Source of the DNA: Bacteroidetes bacterium GWB2_32_14
Lineage (GTDB): Bacteria > Bacteroidota > Bacteroidia > Bacteroidales > UBA12077
Assembly (NCBI GenBank): GCA_001768235.1
Contig: MENK01000030.1
Span: forward strand, 59,893-123,892
DNA length: 64,000 bases
Direction: 5' to 3'
This document shows, piece by piece, positions 44,020-54,154 of the stretch; the stretch's first letter is position 1; the number at the start of each line of letters is the position of its first letter. Position numbers and translations under genes: made by a program. The notes under the pieces were generated by a model that did not search any database, had not been told where the DNA came from, and worked only from the letters and a program-made list of their open reading frames with translations.

Positions 44020-46323
44020 TTACTCGCCAAGAGGTAAGGTAAAACTAAACTTACTCCCTTTTCCCGGTGTACTTTCACACCATATTTTACCATTGTTTTG
44101 CTGAATAAGCTCTTTACATAAAATTAGTCCTAATCCTGTTCCCTGCTCATTTGCTGTACCTTTTGTTGAATAGCTGTGATCAATTTTATATAATTTATCA
44201 ATATCATCGGCATCAATACCTTTCCCATTATCAGATACCGAAACAATTGCTTCATTGTTTCTTTTTTGGCAAGAAATTTTTATCTCCCCGTTTGGATTCG
44301 TAAATTTTATCGCGTTACTGATAAGGTTGCGCAATACAGTTGATACAATATGTTTGTCTGCATAAACAATAAAATTATCAGGTATCGTATTAAATATTTT
44401 TATATTTTTCTTTTCGGCAGCTATGAGCAGGAGAGATGTTGTTTCATCAAGAACATCGGGTAAACTTAATTTTTCGGGTACGTATTTTATATTGCCCAGT
44501 TGTGATTTTGACCATTGCAAAAGATTGCCAAGCAGATTAAATAGATTTTGTGATGACTCATAAATTATTTTACTATACTCCTTAATTTCATCTTTATTTA
44601 ATTCGGAATGATGATTATACAAAGTTTCAGAAAATCCAAGTAAAGCCTGAAAAGGATTTTTAAGATCGTGGGCAATTATAGAGAAAAATTTATCTTTTGT
44701 TGCATTTAGCTCTTTTAAGTTTTTTTCTGAACGCAATAATTTATTATTTGCATCTTTTAATTGATTATTTTTTGATTCCAGTAAAATATTTGTTTTTTTC
44801 TTTAAACTGAACCTGCTAAAAATAACCATTGCAAGGGCAAGAATTAAAACCGAAAAAGCGATCCAGTAATTTTTAATAATTTTTTGACGGCGTAATTCAG
44901 ATAGATGAAGCTCGTTATTCTTTTTAAGTAATTCGTTTTCAGATTCCAGGTTTTCTGTTTCGTATTTTATTTTTGTTTCAGCTATACGATTACTACTTTC
45001 TTTTGAGAAAATGCTATCATTCATCTCGGAATATAGCTTATAATACTCGAGTGCTTTTTGGTAATTATTCTGTTCGGAGTATATAACATGTAAAAAGTCA
45101 TAGGCTTCGACCAACAGGTCTTTTGCATTTATTTGTTTTGACAGCTCAATAGATTTTACCAAATCTTTTTTTGCTTCAGTATATTTTTTTTGTCGCATAT
45201 ATAATTTTGCCAGATTGTTGTAATTATTGGCAATATCATAGTTGCTGTTTCTTTTTATATTTATTTCAAGCGATTTCGATATATACTGGAAAGCTTTTTC
45301 AAACTCACCTAAATCAAGATAAATTAACCCGATATTATTGTGAGCAGTGGAAATTCCTTCTTCGTTATTATATTTTTTTACTAGTTCTAACGATTTGTTA
45401 TAGTATTCTAAAGCTTTTGACTTGTTTTTTAGTTCATCGTAAACTGTACCTATATTATTATATGCTGCAGATTGCCGGGTTTCATCTTTAAGGTTGATTT
45501 CGATATCGAGAGATTCTTGGAAATATTCAAGGGCCTTGTTATAATCTCTAACGTTTAAATAAATAATTCCAATGTTGTTATACATTGCAGAAATTCCTGC
45601 ACTATTGTTCGATTTTTTAAAAATTTCAAGTGCATCAACAAAATATTTAAGAGCGATATCATAGCTTGTAATACTTTTATATATATTTCCTATAGTATTA
45701 TATAATCTGGCTATATCTTCCTGGTTATTTAATTCTTTAACAATTTTAAGTGAGATTAGGTAATGTACAAGTGCTTTTTTATAATCATCCATCAGAAGAT
45801 AATTTGCACCAACAGATCGATTGTAAGAAGCAATATTTACTTTATCTTCAATTTCTTTACTTATTTCAATTGCTTTCTGATACAGTTCATTAGCTGTTTT
45901 ATAATCTGCCTGCCTTGTATATATTTCTGCAATGTTTTTATAGATAATGGCTACTCCGGCTTTATCATTGATTTCTTTTCGAATCGCAATTGACTTTTGA
46001 TAAAATTCAATTGCTTTTTCATATTTATCCTTGTAAAAATACACGTTTCCAATTCTATTGTACGAATCGGATAAGCCTTTTTTATCTTTAATTATATGCG
46101 AGAGGTTTAGAGCTTCGTTTGCATAAAAAAGACTGCTGTCGAGCGAATAATCCCAATAAAGCTTAGATAAATTATTATAAATATTTATTTGCTCATTTTC
46201 AGGAACATTTTTTATTTGTAACAACAAGCTATCGATAATTCTTCTATTGTCTTGAGAAATTGAATCTTTGCAAACAAATGCAACTGCGATAAACAGGATG
46301 ATAATGAGTTTTAATCTGGTCAT
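44020..46323 (-). CDS. TPR-sensor histidine kinase
   Basis: 767 residues, organised like the downstream kinase but with fewer repeats (about ten TPRs at residues 40-430; recurring ALEYYNKSLELVKKYNNEEG form). It has a signal peptide (ending DSISQD), a membrane helix at about 478-500 (WIAFSVLILALAMVIFSRF) and a cytoplasmic core with FFSIIAHDLKNPFQALLGFS (H-box near residue 552), NLISNAIKFTNPNGEIK and GTGLGLILCKELIQQNNG. Like its neighbour it lacks a receiver. The wording of repeats and core is close enough that the pair are probable tandem duplicates. It lies 82 bases downstream of xseA. Confidence 0.9.
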   Translation of the reverse strand: MTRLKLIIILFIAVAFVCKDSISQDNRRIIDSLLLQIKNVPENEQINIYNNLSKLYWDYSLDSSLFYANEALNLSHIIKDKKGLSDSYNRIGNVYFYKDKYEKAIEFYQKSIAIRKEINDKAGVAIIYKNIAEIYTRQADYKTANELYQKAIEISKEIEDKVNIASYNRSVGANYLLMDDYKKALVHYLISLKIVKELNNQEDIARLYNTIGNIYKSITSYDIALKYFVDALEIFKKSNNSAGISAMYNNIGIIYLNVRDYNKALEYFQESLDIEINLKDETRQSAAYNNIGTVYDELKNKSKALEYYNKSLELVKKYNNEEGISTAHNNIGLIYLDLGEFEKAFQYISKSLEINIKRNSNYDIANNYNNLAKLYMRQKKYTEAKKDLVKSIELSKQINAKDLLVEAYDFLHVIYSEQNNYQKALEYYKLYSEMNDSIFSKESSNRIAETKIKYETENLESENELLKKNNELHLSELRRQKIIKNYWIAFSVLILALAMVIFSRFSLKKKTNILLESKNNQLKDANNKLLRSEKNLKELNATKDKFFSIIAHDLKNPFQALLGFSETLYNHHSELNKDEIKEYSKIIYESSQNLFNLLGNLLQWSKSQLGNIKYVPEKLSLPDVLDETTSLLLIAAEKKNIKIFNTIPDNFIVYADKHIVSTVLRNLISNAIKFTNPNGEIKISCQKRNNEAIVSVSDNGKGIDADDIDKLYKIDHSYSTKGTANEQGTGLGLILCKELIQQNNGKIWCESTPGKGSKFSFTLPLGE

Positions 46324-46405
46324 TTTTCAGGTAAACATAATGTGTTGATTTTGGGCTCAATATACTAAATTATTAATCAATAATTAACATATATGATATT
46401 GCCAT

Positions 46406-47785
46406 TTATTTTTTATTGATTTTTTTAACAATACTTTCAATTTCGGAATTGTAAAACAGGGTTGTAATTTTATCATCAACATTAACATAATTGGCATTCT
46501 TAATAACTTTATTGTTTAAATAAGTTATAGAGAAACCTCTTTTTAAAATAGTGAATGGATCCAATAAACGCGAACTGTTTTCAAAATCCCACAGTTTATA
46601 CTTTGATGTGTTGAAAAAGGTTGTTATTTTTTGCCTTGTTTTTAAATATAATTGATTAATTAGTTGTTCTTTTTGGAATACGTATTTTTTAAATATCAAA
46701 TTTAAATTAGTGTTTAATATTTGGAGATTCGTTGTTGATTTTTGTATAGACCTTCCAGTAAAATACTTCAAATTATGTACTTTATGTACTATTTTATTTT
46801 TTTCTTTTAACAACGTGTTTTTTACTAAAGGAATTAAAATTGTTTTTTGATGGTCAATTATTTTATTTTGATCTGATAGTAAGTCGGACAGGGTATTGTA
46901 TATTTCAATTTTTAGATTTTCAATACGAATTTCAAAATTTGCATTTATATCAGAAATAAACTCTGCAACGGCAGTAGGTGTTTTTAGTTTTGTGTGTGCT
47001 ACCATGTCAGAAACGGACTCATCTTTATCATGTCCAATTCCGGTTAATACAGGTAATGGAAACTGCGCTATATTGGCAGCAAGAAGGTAATTATTAAAGC
47101 AATTCAAATCGGCTTGTGAACCACCACCTCTGATTATAACTACAACATCAAAAAAATCTTCGTATTTGAATATTTTTTCAAACGAGTTAATAATTGATTC
47201 TTCAGCCTGAACACCTTGCATTACTGATGGAAAAAGTTTTGTATAATATTTAAATCCCGATTTGTTATTCAGGAGCTGATTTTCAAAATCCTGATACCCG
47301 GCGGCTGTTTCAGAAGATATAATGGCAATTTTTTGAATTACTACAGGTAATTCAAGTTCTTTGTTCATGTTAATTACACCTTCGTTTTCGAGTCGTTTTA
47401 ATGTTTCAGCTTTTTTTTGTGCCAAATCACCGAGAGTATAATTCGGATCAATATCGGTTATATTCAAACTTAGTCCAAAAACCTCGTGAAATTCGATATT
47501 AGCAAGAAAAAGAATTTTTATTCCGGGAGCAAGTTCATGGCCTGTGGTACTTTCAAAATATGGTTTAAGCATTCGAAAAGTATAAGCCCATATAGTTGAA
47601 CGGTTACGTGCAATAATATTTTCATTAATTATATCTTTTTCGATTAGTTCTAAATAACAATGGCCATTCCTGTTTATTTTTATTTCACTTATCTCTGCAA
47701 TTACCCAAACAGATTCAGGAAAATTGAATTTTATTTTTTCCTGAATCTGTTTATTTAGCTCGAGCAGTGAAATTTTTTGATACAT
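46406..47785 (-). CDS. xseA: exodeoxyribonuclease VII large subunit
   Basis: 459 residues. N-terminal OB-type domain (VWVIAEISEIKINRNGHCYLELI), then the catalytic core with IIRGGGSQADLNCFNNYLLA and GIGHDKDESVSDMVAHTKLKTPTAVAEFI, the family signature, and a long coiled-coil C-terminus that binds the small subunit. Function: bidirectional single-strand DNA exonuclease in repair. It starts 4 bases after the S8 peptidase stop, which suggests cotranscription. The usual partner xseB does not follow; it is about 5.5 kb downstream behind two kinases. Confidence 0.95.
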   Translation of the reverse strand: MYQKISLLELNKQIQEKIKFNFPESVWVIAEISEIKINRNGHCYLELIEKDIINENIIARNRSTIWAYTFRMLKPYFESTTGHELAPGIKILFLANIEFHEVFGLSLNITDIDPNYTLGDLAQKKAETLKRLENEGVINMNKELELPVVIQKIAIISSETAAGYQDFENQLLNNKSGFKYYTKLFPSVMQGVQAEESIINSFEKIFKYEDFFDVVVIIRGGGSQADLNCFNNYLLAANIAQFPLPVLTGIGHDKDESVSDMVAHTKLKTPTAVAEFISDINANFEIRIENLKIEIYNTLSDLLSDQNKIIDHQKTILIPLVKNTLLKEKNKIVHKVHNLKYFTGRSIQKSTTNLQILNTNLNLIFKKYVFQKEQLINQLYLKTRQKITTFFNTSKYKLWDFENSSRLLDPFTILKRGFSITYLNNKVIKNANYVNVDDKITTLFYNSEIESIVKKINKK

Positions 47786-47789
47786 AGAA

Positions 47790-49430
47790 TTAGTCTATTT
47801 TACTTACTCTTTTTTGTAAAGAGGAGTTCCCTGAACTAACTTTTAGAATGTAAATGCCCGGTGGCAGGTTATTAATATTATTAATTTGTAAAAGCTCGGT
47901 AGTTTTAGGGGTATAAATTTGTTTATGATATACTTTTTGCTGAAGAACATTAAATAGTTCAATAGTTGTATAATTATGGATATTTGAAATATAAATTTTA
48001 AAATTATCACTAAAAGGGTTAGGGAAAATATCAATTTCAAAATCAGAATCAAGTGAAAATGGGATTGATGTAAGATTTGCCGCTTTAGCAAAATCAGGTA
48101 TTCCATACCCCAGTTCGTAATCGGGAGTCGAAAAATGATGAGCACTTTGTTCGATTAATGAAATTATTTCCATGTTAGTTAAATCGGGTAATGCCTGCCA
48201 TAAGCAAGCAGCAAGCCCGGAAATAATCGGGGCAGAAAATGATGTTCCGTTTCCTTTTGTAATTTGACCTGAAATATCTTGTATAACGGTTTGATACCCC
48301 ATTGCAGCAACATTGGGCTTAATTCTCCCGTCGAAAGTTGGGCCCTGGCTACTAAAACTCACGTATCCTGCAAAGGCATCGACTGCTCCTACAGTTAAAA
48401 CACTATCGGCATCTGCCGGAGCAGAAATATATTTCCATTCATCATCACCCAGGTTTCCTGCACTAACAACAACAAGTATTCCTTTTGAAGCTGCAATATC
48501 GGCAGCTCTTGAAATAAATGTTGAATTGCCGTCCATGGTACTGTATGTGTAATTTTGTGATGGATCATCAAATTCTGTATATCCTAATGATGTATTGATA
48601 ATATCTGTACCGGCGCTATCGGCATATTCGGCTGCTGAAACCCAATTATCTTCTTCTATTGAATATTCAGAATTTACATCTTCTGAACGTAACAACAGAA
48701 AATTTGCTTTTGGTGCTGTACCTATCAGCTGACCGGGAATATTTCCTGCAATAATTGATAATACTTTCATCCCGTGGCTATTATCAGAATAAACTTCGGA
48801 ATCGCCAGCAACAAAATCATAGGTATCTAAAACCTGGTTGTTAACAAATAAACTATCAAAAGCCGGCAAGATGTCACTGTTATAAAATCCAGCATCAATA
48901 ACAGCAATTGTAATTCCTTGCCCCATATACCCGTTTTGATGTAATATATGGCCATTAAGCATACTAATTTGTGTTCCTGATTCTCCATAACTTAAAGAGT
49001 TATCCGATTCAGTATAATACTCAGAACATGCTGTTTTTGAATACGTTTTTGGGGGAATAGATTCCGGATAAAGCTTTTTTAGGGATTTTATAAACCCGAT
49101 TTGATCTAATGTATCAATCAGTTCCTGATCGGTAGAATAAATTACAGCGGAGTTCATCCACTTTGACTGATTAAGAATAGTTAAGCCTAAAGATTTTAAA
49201 CTGTCAACATAAAGCTTTGATACGGGTAAATCGTTTTCTCTTATTTCAATTCCTTGATTTAATCTCCTGTTAATAGCTTTTTCAGAAAGGAATTGTTCAG
49301 GGGCATTTATTGTATAGTTATTATTGTTTTTATCGACGAAAAATACACGATATCTATTTGGAGCTACCTGTGCATGCAACTGAAAGATAAAACATATTGA
49401 TAATAATGTGATGGTTATTTTTTTTGACAT
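47790..49430 (-). CDS. S8 family subtilisin-like peptidase with T9SS sorting tail
   Basis: 546 residues. Signal peptide ending FQLHAQ; propeptide with RYRVFFVDKNNNNYTINAPE. Catalytic Asp in ITIAVIDAGFYNS, His in DNSHGMKVLSII, and Ser in NGTSFSAPIISGL; the oxyanion region LVVVSAGNLGDD is also intact, so it should be an active serine protease. The last 80 residues form a T9SS C-terminal sorting domain (DIFPNPFSDNFKIYISN, ending LQKRVSKID). It should be exported by the type IX system to the surface. It ends only 4 bases before xseA, so secretion and DNA-repair genes share a transcript by layout. Confidence 0.95.
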   Translation of the reverse strand: MSKKITITLLSICFIFQLHAQVAPNRYRVFFVDKNNNNYTINAPEQFLSEKAINRRLNQGIEIRENDLPVSKLYVDSLKSLGLTILNQSKWMNSAVIYSTDQELIDTLDQIGFIKSLKKLYPESIPPKTYSKTACSEYYTESDNSLSYGESGTQISMLNGHILHQNGYMGQGITIAVIDAGFYNSDILPAFDSLFVNNQVLDTYDFVAGDSEVYSDNSHGMKVLSIIAGNIPGQLIGTAPKANFLLLRSEDVNSEYSIEEDNWVSAAEYADSAGTDIINTSLGYTEFDDPSQNYTYSTMDGNSTFISRAADIAASKGILVVVSAGNLGDDEWKYISAPADADSVLTVGAVDAFAGYVSFSSQGPTFDGRIKPNVAAMGYQTVIQDISGQITKGNGTSFSAPIISGLAACLWQALPDLTNMEIISLIEQSAHHFSTPDYELGYGIPDFAKAANLTSIPFSLDSDFEIDIFPNPFSDNFKIYISNIHNYTTIELFNVLQQKVYHKQIYTPKTTELLQINNINNLPPGIYILKVSSGNSSLQKRVSKID

Positions 49431-49481
49431 TTTGAAATTTATTAACTCACATGATTAAAACTTTGTTAATATAGCAATCAA

Positions 49482-50276
49482 TTACATTGGAGAATTTTCA
49501 TTATACATTCTATTTGCAGGATCAGTAAACTTGCCTTTGTTTTTCTCGAGCTGATCAAGTTCATATTGTTCAAGTTGTTCAAGTTCTTCTTGGTTTTCAG
49601 CAACTCCGTCAATATAGTTTATTTCGCTTTTTACTTTCCCCTGCTCATCGTAGAATATCCATTTACCCTGGCGTTTATTGTTTTCGTAATTTCCTGTAGT
49701 TATGGGTGTATTGTCAATTGTATATGATAAATAAATCCCATTTAGCATTCCATCCGAATAAGTTGAACGAATCATCACATTTCCATTATCATAATAACGG
49801 ATATCCTTGCCATCCTGAACACCTTTTTTCCATTCAATTTTTTCAAAAACAGCCTGATTATTGTAATATTTTATTTCTGTTCCATTTTTAATATCTAATT
49901 GATACGGAACGGAGTTTATTAATTTTTCATCTTCAGAATAATAGTTCCATATACTATCTTTTAACTTTCCAATGTAATATCCTTCTGCTTGTTTCTTCTT
50001 ATTTGAATGATAAAATGTTGAATATACTTTATCGTTATCTGTGGTGTAGTTCATAATTACTAAAAGATTGCCGTTTTGATCAAATCTTTTGAATTCACCA
50101 ACAGGTTTATTATTAATGAATTTACCTGTATATTGAACATTTCCGTTGGGATAATACTTTTTCCAAAAACCTTGTTTTAAACCGGAGTTATCGGTCTGGT
50201 TAAAAATAGTATCATTTTGGCCATAATGAATAATAGGTATAATCAATAAAAGAAGTAGAATTATTCTTGTTTTCAT
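49482..50276 (-). CDS. secreted MORN-repeat (YwqK-like) protein
   Basis: 264 residues starting MKTRIILLLLLIIPIIHYGQ, a signal peptide. The body is repeated MORN-2 units (GFWKKYYPNGNVQYTGKFIN, DGKDIRYYDNGNVMIRSTYS, GKWIFYDEQGKVKSEINYID). The longer open frame (start 50318) was rejected because a perfect -7 promoter box lies at 50291-50298, so transcription should start after the longer ATG. A label of antitoxin is not supported: no toxin gene is adjacent. It is probably a periplasmic protein of unknown ligand. It lies 51 bases upstream of the S8 peptidase gene in the same direction, so a shared transcript is possible. Confidence 0.75.
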   Translation of the reverse strand: MKTRIILLLLLIIPIIHYGQNDTIFNQTDNSGLKQGFWKKYYPNGNVQYTGKFINNKPVGEFKRFDQNGNLLVIMNYTTDNDKVYSTFYHSNKKKQAEGYYIGKLKDSIWNYYSEDEKLINSVPYQLDIKNGTEIKYYNNQAVFEKIEWKKGVQDGKDIRYYDNGNVMIRSTYSDGMLNGIYLSYTIDNTPITTGNYENNKRQGKWIFYDEQGKVKSEINYIDGVAENQEELEQLEQYELDQLEKNKGKFTDPANRMYNENSPM

Positions 50277-50290
50277 TTTAGTAGTTTTTA

Positions 50291-50298
50291 CAAATGTA
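50291..50298 (-). promoter_or_regulatory. -7 promoter box for the YwqK-like gene and downstream genes
   Basis: Minus-strand TACATTTG, exact TAnnTTTG, about 15 bases before the ATG at 50276. The longer open-frame start (50318) lies upstream of it, so the box decides the start. Confidence 0.4.
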
Positions 50299-50342
50299 AG
50301 AAATTTATAAATGTTCATTTAGTGTAAGTGTTTTTAAAATAA

Positions 50343-50374
50343 AAAAGCTGTTTCAATTTTAAGAAACAGCTTTT
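50343..50374 (-). terminator. hairpin terminator of dnaK
   Basis: 12-bp stem AAAAGCTGTTTC / GAAACAGCTTTT with an 8-base loop; U-run on the minus strand. It lies 23 bases past the dnaK stop. Confidence 0.85.
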
Positions 50375-50396
50375 ATTTACACGGAGTGGAGTTATG

Positions 50397-52304
50397 TTAT
50401 TTTACTTCTTCAAAATCGACGTCTGTTACTTCGCCATCAGATTTTTTCTCAGATGTTTGTTGTCCGGGGTTATGAGTTGCCTCTTGTTGAGCACCGGATT
50501 GCTGGCTTGCTTTATACATTTCTTCTGAAGCAACCTGCCATGCCTGGTTTAATTCTTGAATTTTAACATCAATAGTTGCCAGGTCCTGGTTTTTATGAAC
50601 TTCTTTTAAATCAGCTAATGCTTTTTCAATATTCGCTTTTTTATCAGCAGAAAGTTTATCACCAAACTCTTTCAATTGTTTTTCGGTTGAAAAAATTAAG
50701 CTGTCGGCAGCATTTAGTTTATCAACTTTTTCACGTTCTTTCTTGTCTGATTCTTCGTTTGCTTTAGCTTCTTCGCGCATTCTTTTAATTTCTTCGTCTG
50801 TTAAGCCAGATGAAGATTCAATCCGGATGCTTTGTTCTTTATTCGTAGCTTTATCTTTCGCTGTAACATGGATAATCCCGTTTGCATCAATATCAAAAGA
50901 AACTTCAATCTGGGGTACTCCTCTTGGGGCAGGCGGAATTCCATCTAAATGAAATCTGCCTATTGTCTTGTTTCCGCTTGCAATTGGCCTCTCCCCTTGC
51001 AAAACATGTATTTCAACGGAAGGTTGACTATCTACAGCCGTAGTAAAGGTTTCAGATTTTTTCGTTGGAATAGTTGTATTTGCTTCTATTAATTTAGTAA
51101 ATACACCACCCATTGTTTCAATACCTAATGAAAGAGGCGTAACATCGAGTAATAATACATCTTTTACATCACCGGTTAAAACGCCACCCTGAATAGCAGC
51201 TCCAACAGCTACAACTTCGTCGGGATTAACTCCTTTTGATGGTTTTTTACCAAAGAATTTTTCAACAATTTCCTGAATTGCAGGAATACGGGTTGATCCA
51301 CCTACAAGAATTACTTCATCAATATCTTTAGTCTGGTATCCTGAATCTTTAAGCGCTTTACGGCAAGGTTCAAGTGTTGCTTGTATTAAGTGATCACATA
51401 ATTGTTCAAACTTAGCCTTGGTAAGTGTTTTAACAAGGTGTTTTGGAACACCGTCAACAGGCATGATATAAGGTAAATTAATTTCTGTAGTTGATGAACT
51501 TGATAATTCAATTTTTGCTTTTTCGGCAGCCTCTTTTAAACGTTGGAGAGCCATGGGATCTTTTCTCAAATCAATTCCCTCGTCTTTCTTGAATTCTTCG
51601 GCTAACCAGTTAATTATAACTTCATCAAAGTCATCGCCACCAAGGTGTGTATCGCCATTTGTTGATTTTACTTCAAAAACGCCATCACCTAATTCAAGTA
51701 TTGAAATATCGAAAGTACCACCCCCAAGGTCGAATACAGCAATTTTGATTTCATGGTTCTTTTTATCTAATCCATAAGCTAGTGCAGCTGCAGTAGGTTC
51801 GTTAATGATACGTTTTACTTTTAACCCTGCAATTTCACCAGCTTCTTTTGTTGCCTGACGTTGTGAATCGTTGAAATATGCCGGCACTGTAATAACCGCT
51901 TCAGTAACTTCCTGGCCAAGATAATCTTCGGCAGTTTTTTTCATTTTTTGTAAAACCATTGCCGAAATTTCCTGGGGTGAATATTGTCGGTCGTCTATCT
52001 GAACTCTGGGTGTGTTGTTATCACCCTTAACAACTTTAAATGAAACGCGATTAATCTCTTTTTGAACTTTATCGTATGTTTCTCCCATGAATCGTTTAAT
52101 AGAAGAAATTGTTTTTGTTGCATTTGTTATCGCCTGTCGTTTAGCAGGATCTCCAACTTTTCGTTCTCCGTTTTCAATAAATGCAACTATTGAAGGTGTT
52201 GTTCTTTTACCTTCACTATTAGGAATTACAACAGGCTCGTTCCCTTCCATTACAGATACGCATGAGTTTGTAGTTCCTAAATCAATGCCAATTATTTTAC
52301 CCAT
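50397..52304 (-). CDS. dnaK: molecular chaperone DnaK (Hsp70)
   Basis: 635 residues. Complete nucleotide-binding domain: [17 protein letters not shown] (phosphate 1), [27 protein letters not shown] (phosphate 2), [11 protein letters not shown] (adenosine), and [20 protein letters not shown] in the substrate domain. The end [11 protein letters not shown] resembles the EEVD-like tail. It is a standard ATP-dependent folding chaperone. No dnaJ or grpE is in the window. No CIRCE element is apparent; three TGACA-containing motifs lie upstream (52391-52457) in the divergent region with panB. It is monocistronic with a strong terminator. Confidence 0.98.
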   Translation of the reverse strand: MGKIIGIDLGTTNSCVSVMEGNEPVVIPNSEGKRTTPSIVAFIENGERKVGDPAKRQAITNATKTISSIKRFMGETYDKVQKEINRVSFKVVKGDNNTPRVQIDDRQYSPQEISAMVLQKMKKTAEDYLGQEVTEAVITVPAYFNDSQRQATKEAGEIAGLKVKRIINEPTAAALAYGLDKKNHEIKIAVFDLGGGTFDISILELGDGVFEVKSTNGDTHLGGDDFDEVIINWLAEEFKKDEGIDLRKDPMALQRLKEAAEKAKIELSSSSTTEINLPYIMPVDGVPKHLVKTLTKAKFEQLCDHLIQATLEPCRKALKDSGYQTKDIDEVILVGGSTRIPAIQEIVEKFFGKKPSKGVNPDEVVAVGAAIQGGVLTGDVKDVLLLDVTPLSLGIETMGGVFTKLIEANTTIPTKKSETFTTAVDSQPSVEIHVLQGERPIASGNKTIGRFHLDGIPPAPRGVPQIEVSFDIDANGIIHVTAKDKATNKEQSIRIESSSGLTDEEIKRMREEAKANEESDKKEREKVDKLNAADSLIFSTEKQLKEFGDKLSADKKANIEKALADLKEVHKNQDLATIDVKIQELNQAWQVASEEMYKASQQSGAQQEATHNPGQQTSEKKSDGEVTDVDFEEVK

Positions 52305-52390
52305 TTTTATTAGTTTTATGTTATATAATTAAAATATTTTTCTCGTTTGATGTAGTTGTATTCAATGATTATGCCAGTTAATTTGAATAC

Positions 52391-52457
52391 TGACATTTTG
52401 CTAAAATGACATTTTATACTTATTGATAGATTTAAATTAAGTCATACATTAATGACA
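52391..52457. promoter_or_regulatory. cluster of TGACA motifs upstream of dnaK
   Basis: An imperfect dyad TGACATTTTGC-T-AAAATGACA (52391-52411) and a further TGACA at 52453-52457 (TGACAAAAAGGCAG) lie between divergent dnaK and panB. They are spaced at roughly 42-62 bases. They may be a stress-regulator site, but I know of no assigned factor and cannot confirm it. No classic heat-shock element is recognisable. Confidence 0.35.
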
Positions 52458-52517
52458 AAAAGGCAGATGGAATATTAATGGATTAAAAACATTACCCGAT
52501 TAAAGAAACTAGATATT

Positions 52518-52552
52518 TTTGAGTTTTTTAATTAGTATTATTTGTAGTTTTG
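52518..52552 (+). promoter_or_regulatory. promoter of panB
   Basis: TTTG at 52518-52521 and TAGTTTTG at 52545-52552 (exact TAnnTTTG), spaced 23 bases; the transcript should start about 18 bases before the panB ATG. Confidence 0.45.
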
Positions 52553-52577
52553 CTCAAAATATTAAATACTGCAAACT

Positions 52578-53393
52578 ATGTCAGTACATCAAAAAATTAA
52601 ACGGGTTACCACGCATGTTTTACATGAAATGAAGCTTCGTGGTGAAAAAATTGCCATGTTAACAGCATACGATTATTCAATGGCAAGGATTCTCGATCAG
52701 GCAGAAATAGATATCATACTCGTGGGCGACTCGGCATCGAACGTAATGGCAGGTAACGAAACAACTCTTCCAATAACAATGGATGAAATGATTTATCATG
52801 CAAAATCGGTGGTAAGAGGTGTTAGCAGGCCTTTAGTAGTAGTTGATTTACCTTTTGGTTCGTACCAGGGAAACTCGAAAGAAGCACTAACAAGTGCTAT
52901 AAGAATAATGAAAGAAACAGGGGGACATGCTGTAAAAATTGAAGGAGGAAAAGAAATACTTGAATCAGTACAGCGTATATTATCTGCAGGAATACCTGTA
53001 ATGGGGCATCTGGGTTTAACCCCACAATCAATACACAAATTTGGAACTTATATTGTTAGGGCACGCGAAGAAGCTGAGGCTCAAAAACTAATTGAAGATG
53101 CTCATATACTTGAAGAAGCGGGATGTTTTGCTATTGTATTAGAAAAAATTCCTGCAAAACTTGCTTCACAAGTTGCCAAAGAACTTACTATTCCTGTTAT
53201 TGGTATTGGAGCAGGCAGGGATGTTGATGGACAAGTTCTTGTTTTACATGATATGTTAGGTATAACCCAGGAATTCTCACCACGGTTTTTACGTCGTTAT
53301 CATAATCTTTTTGAAGAAATTAAAGGCTCGGTTAAATCATATATTAAAGATGTAAAAACACTCGATTTCCCAAACGAAAAAGAACAATACTAG
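52578..53393 (+). CDS. panB: 3-methyl-2-oxobutanoate hydroxymethyltransferase
   Basis: 271 residues of the PanB TIM barrel. Start [20 protein letters not shown] is the usual Bacteroidota form. Visible signatures are [36 protein letters not shown] (metal-binding Asp in the VGDS loop), [22 protein letters not shown] and [23 protein letters not shown]. It transfers a methylene group to 2-oxoisovalerate to give ketopantoate, the first committed step of pantothenate and CoA synthesis. No panC or panD is adjacent. The RluA-type gene follows after 46 bases on the same strand and may be cotranscribed. Confidence 0.97.
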   Translation: MSVHQKIKRVTTHVLHEMKLRGEKIAMLTAYDYSMARILDQAEIDIILVGDSASNVMAGNETTLPITMDEMIYHAKSVVRGVSRPLVVVDLPFGSYQGNSKEALTSAIRIMKETGGHAVKIEGGKEILESVQRILSAGIPVMGHLGLTPQSIHKFGTYIVRAREEAEAQKLIEDAHILEEAGCFAIVLEKIPAKLASQVAKELTIPVIGIGAGRDVDGQVLVLHDMLGITQEFSPRFLRRYHNLFEEIKGSVKSYIKDVKTLDFPNEKEQY

Positions 53394-53439
53394 ATTTTTG
53401 TAACAGGTTACAATCACTTATTTAGGTAAAAATATTTTA

Positions 53440-54117
53440 ATGGAAATCCTATACGAAGACAATCACTTAATTGCTGTAAATAAAACCAATTCTGATATTG
53501 TTCAGGTTGATAAAACAGGGGATGAATCACTTGAAGATAAAATCAAATATTACATTAAAAATAAATACCAGAAACCGGGCAACGTATTTCTCGGGGTTAC
53601 TCATCGTATAGATCGCCCTGTAAGCGGAGCGGTGGTTTTTGCCAGAACCAGTAAAGCTCTGACACGAATGAATGAATTGTTTGTTCAAAAAGAAGTAAAG
53701 AAAATTTATTGGGCTATTGTGAAAGAAAAACCACCCCAAATTAGCGACACCCTAAAACATTATATTTCAAGAAATCAACAAAAAAATATATCTACAGCAC
53801 ACGACAAGGAAGTAAAAGATTCTAAATTGGCAAGTTTAACCTATACCCTACTGGCAAGTGCAGATAATTATCATTTGCTTGAAATTGATTTACATACCGG
53901 ACGACATCATCAAATTCGTTGTCAGCTTTCTAAAATTGGATGCCCGATAAAAGGAGACCTGAAATATGGTTTTCCCCGCTCAAATCCCGATGGAGGAATA
54001 AGTTTGCATTCAAGAAAGATTGAATTTTCTCATCCTGTAACAAAAGAAAAAATAATCATTGTTGCCAAACCTCCGAAAGATTCATTATGGGATTATTTTC
54101 TGAATTTGATTGAATAG
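53440..54117 (+). CDS. RluA family pseudouridine synthase
   Basis: 225 residues. The catalytic motif HRIDRPVSGAVVFART carries the aspartate nucleophile of RluA-type synthases; the RNA-binding and sheet segments LEIDLHTGRHHQIRCQLSKI and PIKGDLKYGF follow. It lacks the N-terminal S4 domain, so it belongs to the short RluA/TruC-like group that modifies rRNA or tRNA uridines. It converts uridine to pseudouridine; the exact position is unknown. It lies downstream of panB in the same orientation. Confidence 0.92.
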   Translation: MEILYEDNHLIAVNKTNSDIVQVDKTGDESLEDKIKYYIKNKYQKPGNVFLGVTHRIDRPVSGAVVFARTSKALTRMNELFVQKEVKKIYWAIVKEKPPQISDTLKHYISRNQQKNISTAHDKEVKDSKLASLTYTLLASADNYHLLEIDLHTGRHHQIRCQLSKIGCPIKGDLKYGFPRSNPDGGISLHSRKIEFSHPVTKEKIIIVAKPPKDSLWDYFLNLIE

Positions 54118-54154
54118 TTCTTTCCCAGGTTTTATAATTTAAAAGAAAATAAAA

